64,000 bases of DNA. It comes from Megaleporinus macrocephalus (lineage: Eukaryota; Chordata; Actinopteri; Characiformes; Anostomidae). This document shows, piece after piece, positions 1 through 11,310 of this stretch. The stretch is from assembly GCA_021613375.1 (NCBI GenBank), contig CM038704.1, positions 252,001 to 316,000 on the forward strand, in the 5' to 3' direction. The position numbers were made by a program, and so were the translations under genes. The notes beneath the pieces are model-generated. The model was not told the origin of the DNA and ran no database searches. It saw only the letters and a program-made list of their open reading frames with translations. Position 1 is the stretch's first letter. Every line of letters begins with the position of its first letter.

Positions 1-480
1 CGTTAATCATGTTTCTTTTTTAGTAGAGTCACTCGACTACGCACCGACTACTAACCAATTCTTAATCGTCCAGTGTGGAACCTAGAACTGTTCTAGATAC
101 CGCAGAGCTTTAAAACACACGTTCTCAAACGACTCTCGGCCAAAATATATAGTCCACAAACCGGCCGAGTTCTTGTGTGTGACTCGTCTCTAAAAGTCGA
201 GTCAGAGCGTAGACTCTTAGTCTTTAACCACTTATAGATCACGTGTATGTGAGTATAAGTGAGTATATTAGGGGTGTGTTTAAAAAATCTATTTTTCAAT
301 TCAAATCGATCTTCATTTGAATAATCAATATCGATTTGCTTAAACCTGAGATTGGGAACTTGTGAATCGGGATCGAATCGATCATGATACCCAGCCCTAG
401 TATATATATATATATATATTATTTGTTTAATAGTTAAATTAATATATATATATATTATAGTTTGTGTATATGTATATATA
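1..480. repeat. Degenerate dispersed repeat ending in AT-rich microsatellite
   Basis: No gene is seen. Positions about 265-402 carry the look of a common fish interspersed repeat: several short ATCGAT-containing words (near 305, 329, 376) and an end reading CATGATACCCAGCCCTAG at 384-401. From about 400 to 490 the DNA is almost pure A/T with TATA runs and a short CA run. The family is not identified. Confidence 0.4.
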
Positions 481-499
481 TAAATATATACACACACAC

Positions 500-780
500 C
501 ACGTCAGTGTCACTGCAGCACTGAGAATGACCCACCTCCCTCATAGTATCTGCTCCTGTATGGTCAGTGGAGCTGATACAGTGGACAGTGAGTGGAGGTC
601 CTGTATGGTCAGTGGAGCTGATACAGTGGACAGTGAGTGGAGGTCCTGTATGGTCAGTGGAGCTGATACAGTGGACAGTGAGTGGAGGTCCTGTATGGTC
701 AGTGGAGCTGATACAGTGGACAGTGAGTGGAGGTCCTGTATGGTCAGTGGAGCTGATACAGTGGTCAGTGAGTGGAGATA
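500..780 (+). repeat. Dispersed repeat head plus 45-bp minisatellite (5 units)
   Basis: The first part (about 500-555) is the head of a dispersed repeat beginning GTCAGTGTCACTGCAG and containing GAGAATGACCCACCTCCCT. It lacks the middle section found in the sister copies at about 27199 and 48245. It then runs into five tandem 45-bp units with core GGTCAGTGGAGCTGATACAG (556-780). The last unit has a GTCAG variant. The frames are open only because the unit length is a multiple of three and has no stop, so no protein is called. Confidence 0.85.
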
Positions 781-789
781 CAGAGAGGT

Positions 790-1655
790 GGGTTTAATGT
801 TGATTATATATAATTAGTATAATTAATGTGAGATTATCTTCGGTGGTTGTTTTAATGTATATGTTTGTTTAACTGAGTGATGTGAATGTAATGTGTTGAC
901 GTCCAGGCTGAGTATGTTTCCTGATGCTGGTGAACTTCCTTCTACTGAGGAACTCCCAACAAAAGTCCTGCAAACAAAAGATCAGTGACGGCGGCGGAGA
1001 GCGCAGGAAACAGAAGGATCTGCTGGGGGTCTCCCTCTGAAACAGGTTTACACCAGAACTGCTTCAGCCTGACCTAATAATAGAAACATCTCGCTTCCTT
1101 CTCCAGACTGTCCTTAGAAAACCTGGCGTGGACAACAACTACTCACACTTCCTGCTGAGCTCCTGCATCACTCGACTCATTAATATTCATCAATCAGTAT
1201 TTCCTGCTTACACACCCACGCTCTCTGGAGCTTTCCTCAGTTTTGGAGATGCTTTGTAAAACTCAAGAACCCTTAGGCTGAGATTCACTGACTGTCTTGA
1301 AGGGAAACTCCACCCAAATACATTACATTCTGATTGTAGTATTTATGCAGCAGTATAGAAAATTCTAAACTTTAGAGCTTCCATAATTAGCAACACTTCA
1401 GGAGTAACTGGTTACACCACACGCTCTGCTGCTTTTCTAAACAAAACACAAAAAACAACGACGTTTCCATTTTTACTGTATTTATTTTATTTAGCTGCTG
1501 TTCACATAAACGTTGAAATACGGAATAAACTTGTAAAACTTCTTTAACAGAAGAATTCTGCATAAAAATAACCAAAATATAAATAAAGCAGATTCTCCAA
1601 ACCTTCAGCAGGTAGCTTCCAGACCTGCTGTTCTAATTGTAAATCAGTTACACAT
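790..1655. other. No gene recognised
   Basis: Mixed-composition DNA without a convincing exon or RNA gene. A piece AAGGGAAACTCCACC at 1299-1313 matches the terminal motif of the miniature inverted-repeat family described at 22776-23527. 1480-1600 is AT-rich. Open frames here are short and have no recognisable domain. Confidence 0.4.
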
Positions 1656-1659
1656 CACA

Positions 1660-3080
1660 TACAGAGACACACAACCACACACTTAAACACACAACCTCAC
1701 ACAAACACACAACCACACACACAACCACACACTTAAACACACAACCACACACTTAAACACACAACCTCACACTTAAACACACAACCTCACACTTAAACAC
1801 ACAACCACACACTTAAACACACAACCTCACACTTAAACACACAACCACACACACAACCACACACTTAAACACACAACCTCACACTTAAACACACAGCCTC
1901 ATACTTAAACACATACCCACACACTTAAACACACAACCACACACTTAAACACACAACCTCACACTTAAACACACAGCCTCATACTTAAACACATACCCAC
2001 ACACTTAAACACACACCCACACACTTAAACACACAACCACACACTTAAACACACACCCACACACTTAAACACACAGCCTCATACTTAAACACATACCCAC
2101 ACACTTAAACACACTCCACACCCACACACTTAAACACACAACCACACACACAACCAACAGCACTTAAACACACAACCACACACTTAAACACACACCCCAC
2201 ACACTTAAACACACAACCTCACACTTAAACACACAACCTCACACTTAAACACACAACCTCACACTTAAACACACAGCCTCACACTTAAACACACAACCAC
2301 ACACTTAAACACACACCCACACACTTAAACACACACCCACACACTTAAACACACACACACACACACTTAAACACACAGCCTCATACTTAAACACATACCC
2401 ACACACTTAAACACACAGCCTCACACTTAAACACACACCCTCACACTTAAACACACAACTACACACTTAAACACACAACCACACACTTAAACACACAACC
2501 ACACACTTAAACACACACACACACACTTAAACACACAACCACACACTTAAACACACAACCACACACTTAAACACACAACCATACACTTAAACACACAACC
2601 ACACACTTAAACACACACTTAAACACACAACCACACACTTAAACACACGACCACACACTTAAACACACAACCACACACTTAAACACACAACCACACACTT
2701 AAACACACAACCACACACTTAAACACACACTTAAACACACAACCACACACTTAAACACACAACCACACACTTAAACACACAACCACACACTTAAACACAC
2801 AACCTCACACTTAAACACACAACCACACACTTAAACACACAACCACACACTTAAACACACACCCTCACACTTAAACACACAACCACACACTTAAACACAC
2901 AACCACACACTTAAACACACAAACTCACACTTAAACACACAAACTCACACTTAAACACACAACCTCACACTTAAACACACAACCACACACTTAAACACAC
3001 AAACTCACACTTAAACACACAAACTCACACTTAAACACACAACCTCACACTTAAACACACAACCTCACACTTAAACACAC
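1660..3080. repeat. 20-bp AC-rich minisatellite, about 70 units
   Basis: Tandem units built on CACTTAAACACACAACCACA, with variants in the last six bases (CCTCAC, CCCACA, AACTCA, GCCTCA). Some units contract to pure CA. The array starts out of a CA-rich segment near 1650 and stops abruptly at CACGAGTATC (about 3077). Confidence 0.95.
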
Positions 3081-3084
3081 GAGT

Positions 3085-3660
3085 ATCTTCATTTATATAG
3101 AAACTGTCTTTATATTTGATATACTATGTAAACACGACAGCTGCTCTTTACGTCCTGTGAAAGGTTCATTGATGAACGGACCAATAGAAACGCTCCAAAC
3201 TCTCTCAGAATAAAACCTTCGTCTGTTCACTGACAGTAGAGGCGGTTTGTCTCTGGTTACTCGGGTGGAGTTTCTCTGTATATATGAAATATGTATTTGG
3301 GTGTGTGTTCCCTGTAGAGATGGGGGGGAGCCTCAGTCCTGGAGTGCCGGGGTTCCGGCCCAGTTCTGAGATTTTCCTGCCGAGTCACATGGGATTAGCA
3401 GGTTTATCTGATGAGCTACAGCTTCTTCAGTTATCTGGACTCTGGGGCTGACGAGCCTGGCGGTATATACAGAGCCGGTTCTGGTGGGTTCAGGAGTAAT
3501 TAAACCAGAAGAACGGACCTCAGCACACGATCCAAACCTCACTCTTCATCTTTGTTTAATTTTCTTTCTTTTAAATATTTTTATTTCTCTTATTTCTTTG
3601 AACTGATTTACTTTGTTGAGTCAATGATTGATCTTTATTTACTAAAGCACTTTGAGTTAA
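3085..3660. other. No gene; fragment of a dispersed repeat
   Basis: 3165-3200 (GATGAACGGACCAATAGAAA) matches fragments at about 55286 and, inverted, at about 50217 and 61555, so it is a dispersed repeat. The rest (3300-3650) shows no exon-like structure that I can support. Confidence 0.4.
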
Positions 3661-3664
3661 GCGG

Positions 3665-3746
3665 AGCGTCCAGGCCAGTCGTCGTCCAGGCCAGTCGTCG
3701 TCCAGGCCAGTCGTCGTCCAGGCCAGTCGTCGTCCAGGCCAGTCGT
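3665..3746 (+). repeat. 16-bp tandem repeat, 5 units
   Basis: Five near-perfect copies of CGTCCAGGCCAGTCGT lie directly in front of the SINE-like element at 3750. The open frames across it are repeat artefacts. Confidence 0.9.
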
Positions 3747-3749
3747 GGG

Positions 3750-3990
3750 CTGAAGGTCAGGGATCCGGTCTGTGGACCAGAAGGTTGTCGGTTTAATCCC
3801 CTGAACCAACAGCACACGACTAAAGTGCCCTTGAGTAAGACCCCTAACCCCCAGCTGCTCCCTGTGTACTGTGGATGAGACCGCCCAGCGCTCCAGGCAT
3901 GTGTGCTCACTGCCCCCTAATGTGTATGTTCACTAGTGTGTGTGTATATGGGTGTTTCACTGCCCCCTAGTATGTGTTCACTAGTGTGTG
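3750..3990 (+). mobile_element. tRNA-like SINE with expanded tail
   Basis: The segment reads as a common teleost SINE body. It contains GAAGGTTGTCGGTTTAATCC (degenerate B-box, about 3781-3800), then CCCTTGAGTAAGACCCCTAA (3829-3848), CCCAGCTGCTCCC, a GTACTGTGGATGAGACCGCC stretch and a tail with CACTGCCCCCTA and GTGTTCACTAGTG. The A-box part is poor. The tail passes into the TG-rich array that follows. Family name is not assigned. The CACTGCCCC and TTCACTAGTG words are also the core of the array at 62690-64000. Confidence 0.65.
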
Positions 3991-4008
3991 TGTGTGTGTG
4001 TGTGAATC

Positions 4009-4068
<60 letters not shown>

Positions 4069-4070
4069 CA

Positions 4071-4108
<38 letters not shown>

Positions 4109-4127
4109 TGTGTATGAGTGTGTGTGT

Positions 4128-4172
<45 letters not shown>

Positions 4173-4189
4173 TGTGTATGAGTGTGTGT

Positions 4190-4223
<34 letters not shown>

Positions 4224-4257
4224 GTGTGTGTGTGTGTGTGTGTATGTGTGTGTGTAT

Positions 4258-4290
<33 letters not shown>

Positions 4291-4322
4291 TGTGTGTGTG
4301 AGTGTGTGTGTGTGTGTGTGTC
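3975..4322. repeat. (TG)n microsatellite with interruptions
   Basis: About 350 bp of TG dinucleotides interrupted by GAGTG, TATG, GCATC and AATC words. It is the expanded tail of the SINE-like element. Open frames on both strands (poly Cys-Val, Thr-His) are artefacts. Confidence 0.95.
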
Positions 4323-4324
4323 TG

Positions 4325-5095
4325 GCTGTATTAGATTCCGCTGTGTGTAAACGCAGGTGACTAATAGCGGCTAATGCTAATTGAAAATTCAGACTAAGTA
4401 TTAAGGAGCTGCTGCTGGTGTTGAAACGTTGCTGAAACGTTGTCTTACAGTTCGAGCAGATGAAGAGGAACCTGAACCTGCTCTGCACCGACACAGCTGC
4501 TTTTATTTAAACCACATTCCTCGTTTCCCTGGAAACCAGCGCTCCACAAACCTCCGACTCAACATCCCTACTTTCCTGTGAACGCTGAATAGAGAGCTCC
4601 ACCCTAAACTGCCCCTACCCCCCCCCCCCCACCCCCACCACCCCCACCCCTGAACTGCCTCCCGCCCTGTGAGTCAGCAACTACTGAAGGGGATTACAGG
4701 GAAGTGCTCCGAGGAAGTGGGTCCCATAACGACTCCTCTGTGTAACGAGCAGAGCTGGATTCCATGGGCAGCTCTGTAGGACCCCCGCTTCTGGTGTCTA
4801 GGCTACGCTGTGGTGGGACACCTAGTGGGAGTGGTTAAACAATAACCACGGTTACCTAACGGTTAAAAAACAATACAGATCAAAGCGTGACTCATTTTCT
4901 CTGGAAAACTGTGACACCCATAGAAATTCCCACCCAGAGCCGGCACAAGGACAGACAGAAGAAGTAATGAAGGTCGTGTTGCTCCTCAAAGTCTTGTCTT
5001 CTTATTTGGGAGCTGCTTTACTCTAGAACTAGAACATCCTCCCAGCCCAGTTCAGCACACGGCTTCCCCCGGCAAGTCCAGAACTGCTCTCCGCC
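4325..5095. other. No gene recognised
   Basis: Unique-looking sequence with a C-rich tract at about 4617-4650. No exon, RNA or transposon could be supported. Confidence 0.35.
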
Positions 5096-5144
5096 TCTAC
5101 TGCCTCTACTGCCTCTACTGCCTCTACTGCCTCTACTGCCTCTA
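5096..5144 (+). repeat. 9-bp tandem repeat, about 5-6 units
   Basis: Tandem CTCTACTGC units, ending in a CTCTACCGT variant. Confidence 0.9.
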
Positions 5145-5494
5145 CCGTGGATACGACTGTTATTGTTATGTCACCGGTGGTGGAATGTGGGGGAGGCGGA
5201 ATCTCTCGTACGTCTTATATGAAGGGTTTTATTTCAGGTATCACTTTCGGGCAGGTGACGTCTGGTGTTTGTGTGAAATATAAAAAGTGCACTACGTTGC
5301 TCTACAGCAGGGTCCTAAACTCAAGCTAACCAGGTGGTCTTCTCCAAACCGGGGGGTGGGGGGGGGGTAAAATCTGCTTTACCTCCTGAAGGCAGTCAGT
5401 AACTCTACAGCTCTCACAGCGACAAGGACGTATTGCTGTCTGTGGAGCTCAGAGGACAGTAAAGCACCCCGTCCAGGTATCTAGAACAGCTCGG

Positions 5495-5637
5495 TCTCGA
5501 GAGCCGCCGGGCCCGAGAGCCACCGGGCCCGAGAGCCGCCGGGCCCGAGAGCCGCCGGGCCCGAGAGCCACCGGGCCCGAGAGCCGCCGGGCCCGAGAGC
5601 CGCCGGGCCTGAGAGCCGCCGGGCCCGAGAGCCGCGC
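5495..5637 (+). repeat. 16-bp GC-rich tandem repeat, about 9 units
   Basis: Units of CGAGAGCCGCCGGGCC with single-base variants (CCACC, CCTGAG). The region is CpG-dense and G/C-rich, unlike the surrounding DNA. The interval 5145-5494 before it holds no gene; it has a G-run at 5345-5368. Confidence 0.9.
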
Positions 5638-5764
5638 CGGAGCTGCTGAGTATCTGCTCTGTTCTGTTTGTGAGGGAACCTAACGTTGATGGATGAAGGT
5701 TCTAATGTTGCTGCCTGTGTAGCTACAGCATGTGTTAGTCCAGCTGCTGCTGTTGTAAGCTGAC

Positions 5765-5805
5765 TGTGTGTTTACCGTGTGTGTGTGTGTGTGTGTGTGT
5801 GTTTA

Positions 5806-5867
<62 letters not shown>

Positions 5868-6053
5868 ACCATGTGTGTGTGTGTGTGTGTGTGTTTACCG
5901 TGTGTGTGTGTTTACTGTGTGTGTGTGTGTGTGTTTACTGTGAGTGTGTGTGTGTGTTTGTGTGTGTGTGTTTACCGTGTGTGTGTGTGTGTGTGTGTTT
6001 ACCGTGTGTGTGTGTTTACTGTGTGTGTGTGTGTGTGTGTGTGTTTACTGTGA

Positions 6054-6088
<35 letters not shown>

Positions 6089-6271
6089 TACCGTGTGTGT
6101 GTGTGTGTGTGTGTGTGTTTACCGTGTGTGTGTGTTTACTGTGTGTGTGTGTGTGTGTGTGTTTACTGTGAGTGTGTGTGTGTGTGTGAGTGTGTGTGTT
6201 TACTGTGTGTGTGTGTGTTTACTGTGTGTGTGTTTACTGTGAGTGTGTGTGTTTACTGTGTGTGTGTTTAC

Positions 6272-6303
<32 letters not shown>
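5765..6303 (+). repeat. TG microsatellite punctuated by TGTTTAC
   Basis: TG runs interrupted about every 15-40 bp by GTGTTTACCGTG or GTGTTTACTGTG. The TGTTTAC heptamer recurs in four other arrays of this window. Long Cys-Val frames here are artefacts. Confidence 0.9.
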
Positions 6304-6854
6304 TAGTTTAGTTTGGATGTGCGTGCTCGTGCTTTGGGGCGGAGCTAAAAGTAGGAGGAGGGGTATTTTGGTAGTCTTTAGTTTTCAGTACGTAAAGTGT
6401 GATTAACTTTGTAAACAACATGCACACTAACACAAGTGCTTCTTCAGTGTTTATCAGAAATTCTTCAGTAACCACAACAAATAATAATAACAATAATAAC
6501 AATAATAATAATTAAAAAATAATAATAATAATAATAATAATAATGAAACATAGAACCGTGTTAATGGTATAAACAGTGTTCAACAATAGAAAGTTCATTT
6601 TATACATTCAAAAGTTTTAATATGGGGTCAGTTTGACCAAGCAACCCGCCCCCTCCACCCCTCCACCCCTCCACCCCCATCCGATGTTCCCTGACTGCTC
6701 CTGACGTTCCTGACGTTCCTGATGTTCCTGATCTCTCTGACTCTGACTTCACGCTTACGAGTCTACATTAAGAGGCACTTCTGCCTCGTCTCGAGTATGT
6801 AGGACTGTTGGGTTTCTGTGCGCTGGCTGGTTTTATTCAAGCAGTTTTTTAGCA
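6303..6854. other. No gene; AAT microsatellite and CCACCCCT repeat
   Basis: 6478-6543 is an (AAT)n-type microsatellite. 6646-6680 has tandem CCCTCCACC words. 6695-6740 has tandem CTGACGTTC/CTGATGTTC words. Otherwise nothing recognised. Confidence 0.6.
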
Positions 6855-8960
6855 GCAGTTATCACCACCTCATCACCTCATCCACTCATCACCTCATCAC
6901 CTCATCCACTCATCCACTCATCACCTCATCACCTCATCCACTCATCACCTCATCACCTCAACCACTCATCACCTCATCACCTCATCCCACCTCATTCCAC
7001 TCATCACCTCATCCACTCATCACTCATCCACTCATCACCTCATCACCTCATCCACTCATCACCTCATCCACTCACACCTCATCACCTCATCACCTCATCA
7101 TCCTCATCACCTCATCACCTCATCCACTCATCACCTCATCCACTCATCACCTCATCACCTCATCCACTCATCCACTCATCACCTCATCCACTCATCACCT
7201 CATCCACTCATCCACTCATCACCTCATCACCTCATCCACTTATCACCTCATCCACTCATCCACTCATCCACTCATCACCTCATCACCTCATCCACTCATC
7301 ACCTCATCCACTCATCACCTCATCACCTCATCCACTCATCCACTCATCCACTCATCACCTCATCCACTCATCCACTCATCACCTCATCCACTCATCACCT
7401 CATCACCTCATCCACTCATCACCTCAACCCCTCATCCACTCATCACCTCATCCACTCATCCACTCATCACCTCACCCCCATCACCTCACCCACTCATCCA
7501 CTCATCACCTCATCACCTCATCCACTTATCACCATCATCCACTCATCCACTCATCACCTCATCACCTCATCACCTCATCCACTCATCACCACTCATCCAC
7601 TCATCACCCTCATCACCTCATCACCTCATCCACTCATCACCTCATCACCTCATCCACTCATCACCTCATCCACTCATCACCTCACCTCATCACCTCATCA
7701 CCTCATCCACTCATCACCTCATCCACTCATCACCTCATCTCATCACCTCATCACCTCATCACCTCATCCACTCATCACCTCATCCACTCATCACCTCATC
7801 ACCTCATCACCTCATCCACTCATCACCTCATCACCTCATCCACTCATCACCTCATCACCTCATCACCTCATCCACTCATCACCTCATCACCTCATCCACT
7901 CATCACCTCATCACCTCATCCACTCATCCACTCATCACCTCATCCACTCATCACCTCATCCACTCATCACCTCATCACCTCATCCACTCATCACCTCATC
8001 CACTCATCACCTCATCACCTCATCCACTCATCACCTCATCACCTCATCCACTCATCACCTCATCCACTCATCACCTCATCACCTCATCCACTCATCCACT
8101 CATCACCTCATCACCTCATCCACTCATCCCACTCATCTCCTTCATCACCTCATCCACTTATCACCTCATCCACTTCATCCACGTCATCCACTCATCACCT
8201 CATCACCACATCCACTCATCACCTCATCCACTCATCACCTCATCACCTCATCCCCTCATCCACTCATCCACTCATCACCTCATCCCACTCATCCACTCAT
8301 CACCTCATCCACTCATCACCTCATCACCTCATCCACTCATCACCTCATCACCTCATCCACTCATCACCTCATCCACTCATCCACTCATCACCTCATCCAC
8401 TCATCACCTCATCCACTCATCACCTCATCCACTCATCCACTCATCAACCTCATCACCTCATCCACTTAACCCTCATCCACTCATCCACTCATCACCTCAT
8501 CACCTCATCACCTCACTGCCTCATCACCTCATCCACTCATCACCTCATCACCTCATCACCTCATCCCCTCATCACCTCATCACCTCATCCACTCATCACC
8601 TTCATCCACTCATCAACCCTCACCTCATCACCTCATCACCTCATCCACTCATCACCTCATCCACCTCATCACCTCATCTCATCACCTCATCACCTCATCA
8701 CCTCATCCACTCATCACCCTCATCCACTCATCACCTCATCACCTCATCACCTCATCCACTCATCACCTCATCACCTCATCCACTCATCACCTCATCCACT
8801 CATCACCTCACCTCATCACCTCATCACCTCATCTCATCACCTCATCCACTCATCACCTCATCCACTCATCACCTCATCCACTCATCACCTCATCTCATCA
8901 CCTCATCTCATCCACTCATCACCTCACCTCATCACCTCATCTCATCCACTCATCCACAAC
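6855..8960 (+). repeat. 2.1-kb array of two interleaved 8-bp units
   Basis: The array is made almost entirely of two octamers, CATCACCT and CATCCACT, in irregular order (about 260 units), with rare variants such as CATCTCAT. All three frames lack stops because the period is 8, which gives a 724-residue open frame that is not a gene. Confidence 0.95.
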
Positions 8961-8974
8961 CCGCAAACAGATTA

Positions 8975-9676
8975 CTGAGTATAGCTTACTAAGTACGGAT
9001 TACTGAGTACAGTTTACTGAGTACAGCTTATTGAGTACAGCTCACTAAGTACAGTCTACTGAGTACAGCTCACTAAGTACAGCTTACTAAGTACAGTCTA
9101 CTGAGTACAGCTTACTAAGTACAGTCTACTGAGTACAGCTTACTAAGTACAGTCTACTGAGTACAGCTTACTAAGTACAGTCTACTGAGTACAGCTTACT
9201 AAGTACAGTCTACTGAGTACAGCTTACTAAGTACAGCTCACTAAGTACAGTCTACTGAGTACAGCTTACTAAGTACAGTCTACTGAGTACAGCTTACTAA
9301 GTACAGCTTACTAAGTACAGTCTACTGAGTACAGCTTACTAAGTACAGTCTACTGAGTACAGCTTACTAAGTACAGCTCACTAAGTACAGTCTACTGAGT
9401 ACAGCTTACTAAGTACAGCTCACTAAGTACAGTCTACTGAGTACAGCTTACTAAGTACAGCTCACTAAGTACAGTCTACTGAGTACAGCTCACTAAGTAC
9501 AGTCTACTGAGTACAGCTCACTAAGTACAGTCTACTGAGTACAGCTTACTAAGTACAGTCTACTGAGTACAGCTTACTAAGTACAGCTCACTAAGTACAG
9601 TCTACTGAGTACAGCTTACTAAGTACAGTCTACTGAGTACAGCTTACTAAGTACAGTCTACTGAGTACAGCTTACT
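8975..9676 (+). repeat. 28-bp minisatellite built of two 14-bp halves
   Basis: Alternating 14-mers AGTACAGCTTACTA and AGTACAGTCTACTG (variant AGTACAGCTCACTA). About 25 pairs. It ends at a G13 run (9683-9695). Confidence 0.95.
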
Positions 9677-9699
9677 CAGTCCGGGGGGGGGGGGGGGTC

Positions 9700-10190
9700 T
9701 GACGTCTTCAGTTACAGGACGGTGGGAAGGTGGGGATATAGTGCGTCTGAGATACTAAACACTCGTGTACTGAAACTGCCCGCTAGTCTGAGTCCAGTCA
9801 AGTACGTACTGGCTCAGTAGGCGAACTCGGACACACCTGTAGAGTTAGACGTGCTGCTGGATAACTAGCTGCTGGATAACTCCTCCCATTTCTGTGTTCT
9901 GACCCGCTCTGTCCACCAGTTTCCACAGATCCAGAGCCAGAGTTAACTCCCGTGGCCAGACGTATCCGTTAACCCCGGCGCTCCCGGCAGTCCGAGCTGT
10001 TTTATTTGAGCTCGTATTGGGAACCGAGTCACCGAGTCTGGTCGGAACGGTAAATCAGGTGTGAATGAATATCCACAGGATCTGATAGGTCGGGGATCAA
10101 CTGGGTCGGAGAGGCAGCATCCGGGAGCGTCCTGAAGCGATTCTCAGGAGAGAAGATCCACAGTAGATCAGTCCAGTTCCTCACTGATAC
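9700..10190. other. 3' flank / 3' UTR of the minus-strand GPCR gene
   Basis: No separate gene seen. The segment lies 3' of the receptor stop codon (minus strand) and holds its likely poly(A) signal at 10001-10006. Part of it is probably 3' UTR. Confidence 0.5.
10001..10006 (-). terminator. Poly(A) signal of the GPCR gene
   Basis: TTTATT on the plus strand is AATAAA on the minus strand, about 185 bp past the receptor stop codon. This is a plausible 3' UTR end. It is a hexamer match only. Confidence 0.5.
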
Positions 10191-11270
10191 TCAAGTCCTC
10201 CCGTTCAGAGTCGGAGAGTCCTGCTTTTTAACTGGAGCCAGAAGGTTGCTGGGAATCTGGTGCCTCACTTGCCTGCTTGATCGGTTCCTCCACTGCAGCG
10301 ACATGCGGAAGCTGTTCTCGGAGCTGAGCGTTCCCACTCGCGAGGCCCTGCGGAAGGACGTGCGGAAGCTCTCCCCGGCGTAGTAGTACATGAGCGGGTT
10401 CAGGCAGCTGTTGGAAGCCGCGATGCAAAGCGTCAGGACCGGGATCCTCAGGTAACGCTCCTCCAGCTGGCAGTTGTTGTTCTGAACGATCGTGTACAGG
10501 TGAATCGTGCGAACCACGTGGTACGGCAGGAAGCACAGCAGGAAGGTGGTGAGGATCGTGGCGATCAGGTACACCGAGCGCCGCCGGTGTCTCCGCTTGT
10601 GACTCTGGATTTTCACGCCGCTGAACAGTTTGTGGATTATGCAGCCGTAGCAGACCAGAATGGTGCCGAACGGGATGGCAAAGCCCAGAACCAGCGCCAG
10701 GTAGTTCAGCTGGAGTATCCGGTTCCACCCGTTCTTCTTCTGTCCCGGGTCAAAGCAGCGGACCTTGTCGCCGTCAGGAAGAGTCCCCGACATCAGAAAC
10801 GGGACGGACATGAGAGCCACGAACACCCAGATACCAAAGCACGCCAGACTGGCCCGCCGCACCGTCACCAGGGTCTTGTTGCGGATGGGGTGCACCACGG
10901 CCAGGTAGCGCAGGACGCTCAGCCCCATGAGGAACAGCACGCTGGTGTACAGGTTCACGTAGAAGGAGTAGACGCACCAGCGGCACAGCCAGTCGGGGAA
11001 GTCCCAGTGACAGTCCCGGAAGTAGTAGATGAGGCGAAAGGGCAGCGTCAGGGTGAAGCACACGTCGCTCATGGCCAGGTTGGTCATGAACACGGTGTTG
11101 GCGGTCTTCTTGGGCGTGTGCCGCAGGAACACAAACAGCGCCGCCAGGTTACTGAGCAGTCCGACGGGAAACACGATGCTGTACGTCACCGTGTACGCCA
11201 CGAACCTGAAGTGACTGCAGTTGTCACACGACCTGCTGAGCTGAGCTGAGGTGTTGGACCATGTGGTCAT
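10191..11270 (-). CDS. Cysteinyl leukotriene receptor-like GPCR (class A)
   Basis: Predicted 359-residue seven-helix receptor of the plasma membrane. The family (CysLT1/CysLT2 and fish relatives) binds cysteinyl leukotrienes and signals mainly through Gq. Visible: N-glycosylation sequons at N6 and N17; TM1 about 25-48; LAMSD in TM2 (D69); C96 at the top of TM3 pairing with C172 in ECL2; YVNLY in TM3; CFLPYH in TM6 (246-251); NPLMYYYAGESF ending TM7 (291-302). The DRY motif is replaced by LRY (120-122), as in CysLT receptors. The start was set at the ATG at 11270-11268: an in-frame ATG at 11372 adds 34 residues, but a 3' splice site (TTCTTTCAG, minus strand) lies about 20 bp upstream of the chosen ATG, so the extension is probably intron. 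Some motifs favour CysLT2 (NPLMYY), others CysLT1 (RCFDPGQ, FGIWVFVALMSVPFLM), so subtype is left open. Regulation is not visible. Confidence 0.88.
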   Translation of the reverse strand: MTTWSNTSAQLSRSCDNCSHFRFVAYTVTYSIVFPVGLLSNLAALFVFLRHTPKKTANTVFMTNLAMSDVCFTLTLPFRLIYYFRDCHWDFPDWLCRWCVYSFYVNLYTSVLFLMGLSVLRYLAVVHPIRNKTLVTVRRASLACFGIWVFVALMSVPFLMSGTLPDGDKVRCFDPGQKKNGWNRILQLNYLALVLGFAIPFGTILVCYGCIIHKLFSGVKIQSHKRRHRRRSVYLIATILTTFLLCFLPYHVVRTIHLYTIVQNNNCQLEERYLRIPVLTLCIAASNSCLNPLMYYYAGESFRTSFRRASRVGTLSSENSFRMSLQWRNRSSRQVRHQIPSNLLAPVKKQDSPTLNGRT

Positions 11271-11310
11271 AGCGGAGGTCAGCAGAGGAGCTGAAAGAAC
11301 AAACACAGAG
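11271..11310 (-). other. 3' splice site and short 5' UTR in front of the GPCR ATG
   Basis: Read on the minus strand: a T-rich tract, then TTCTTTCAG, then about 21 nt to the ATG. This is a typical arrangement for receptors with coding sequence in one exon and a separate upstream noncoding exon. The upstream exon was not found; the presumed intron begins with the 70-bp array. Confidence 0.6.

Noticed and set aside
3936..4494. Cys-Val and Thr-His frames
   Set aside because: TG microsatellite translated on each strand.
6818..8992. 724-codon frame rich in His-Pro-Leu-Ile-Thr-Ser-Ser
   Set aside because: It is the octamer array read through; a period of 8 without TAA/TAG/TGA gives open frames in every phase.
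10500..11249. Plus-strand 249-codon frame opposite the receptor
   Set aside because: Antisense shadow of a GC-rich GPCR exon; no domain, and the minus-strand frame has all receptor motifs.
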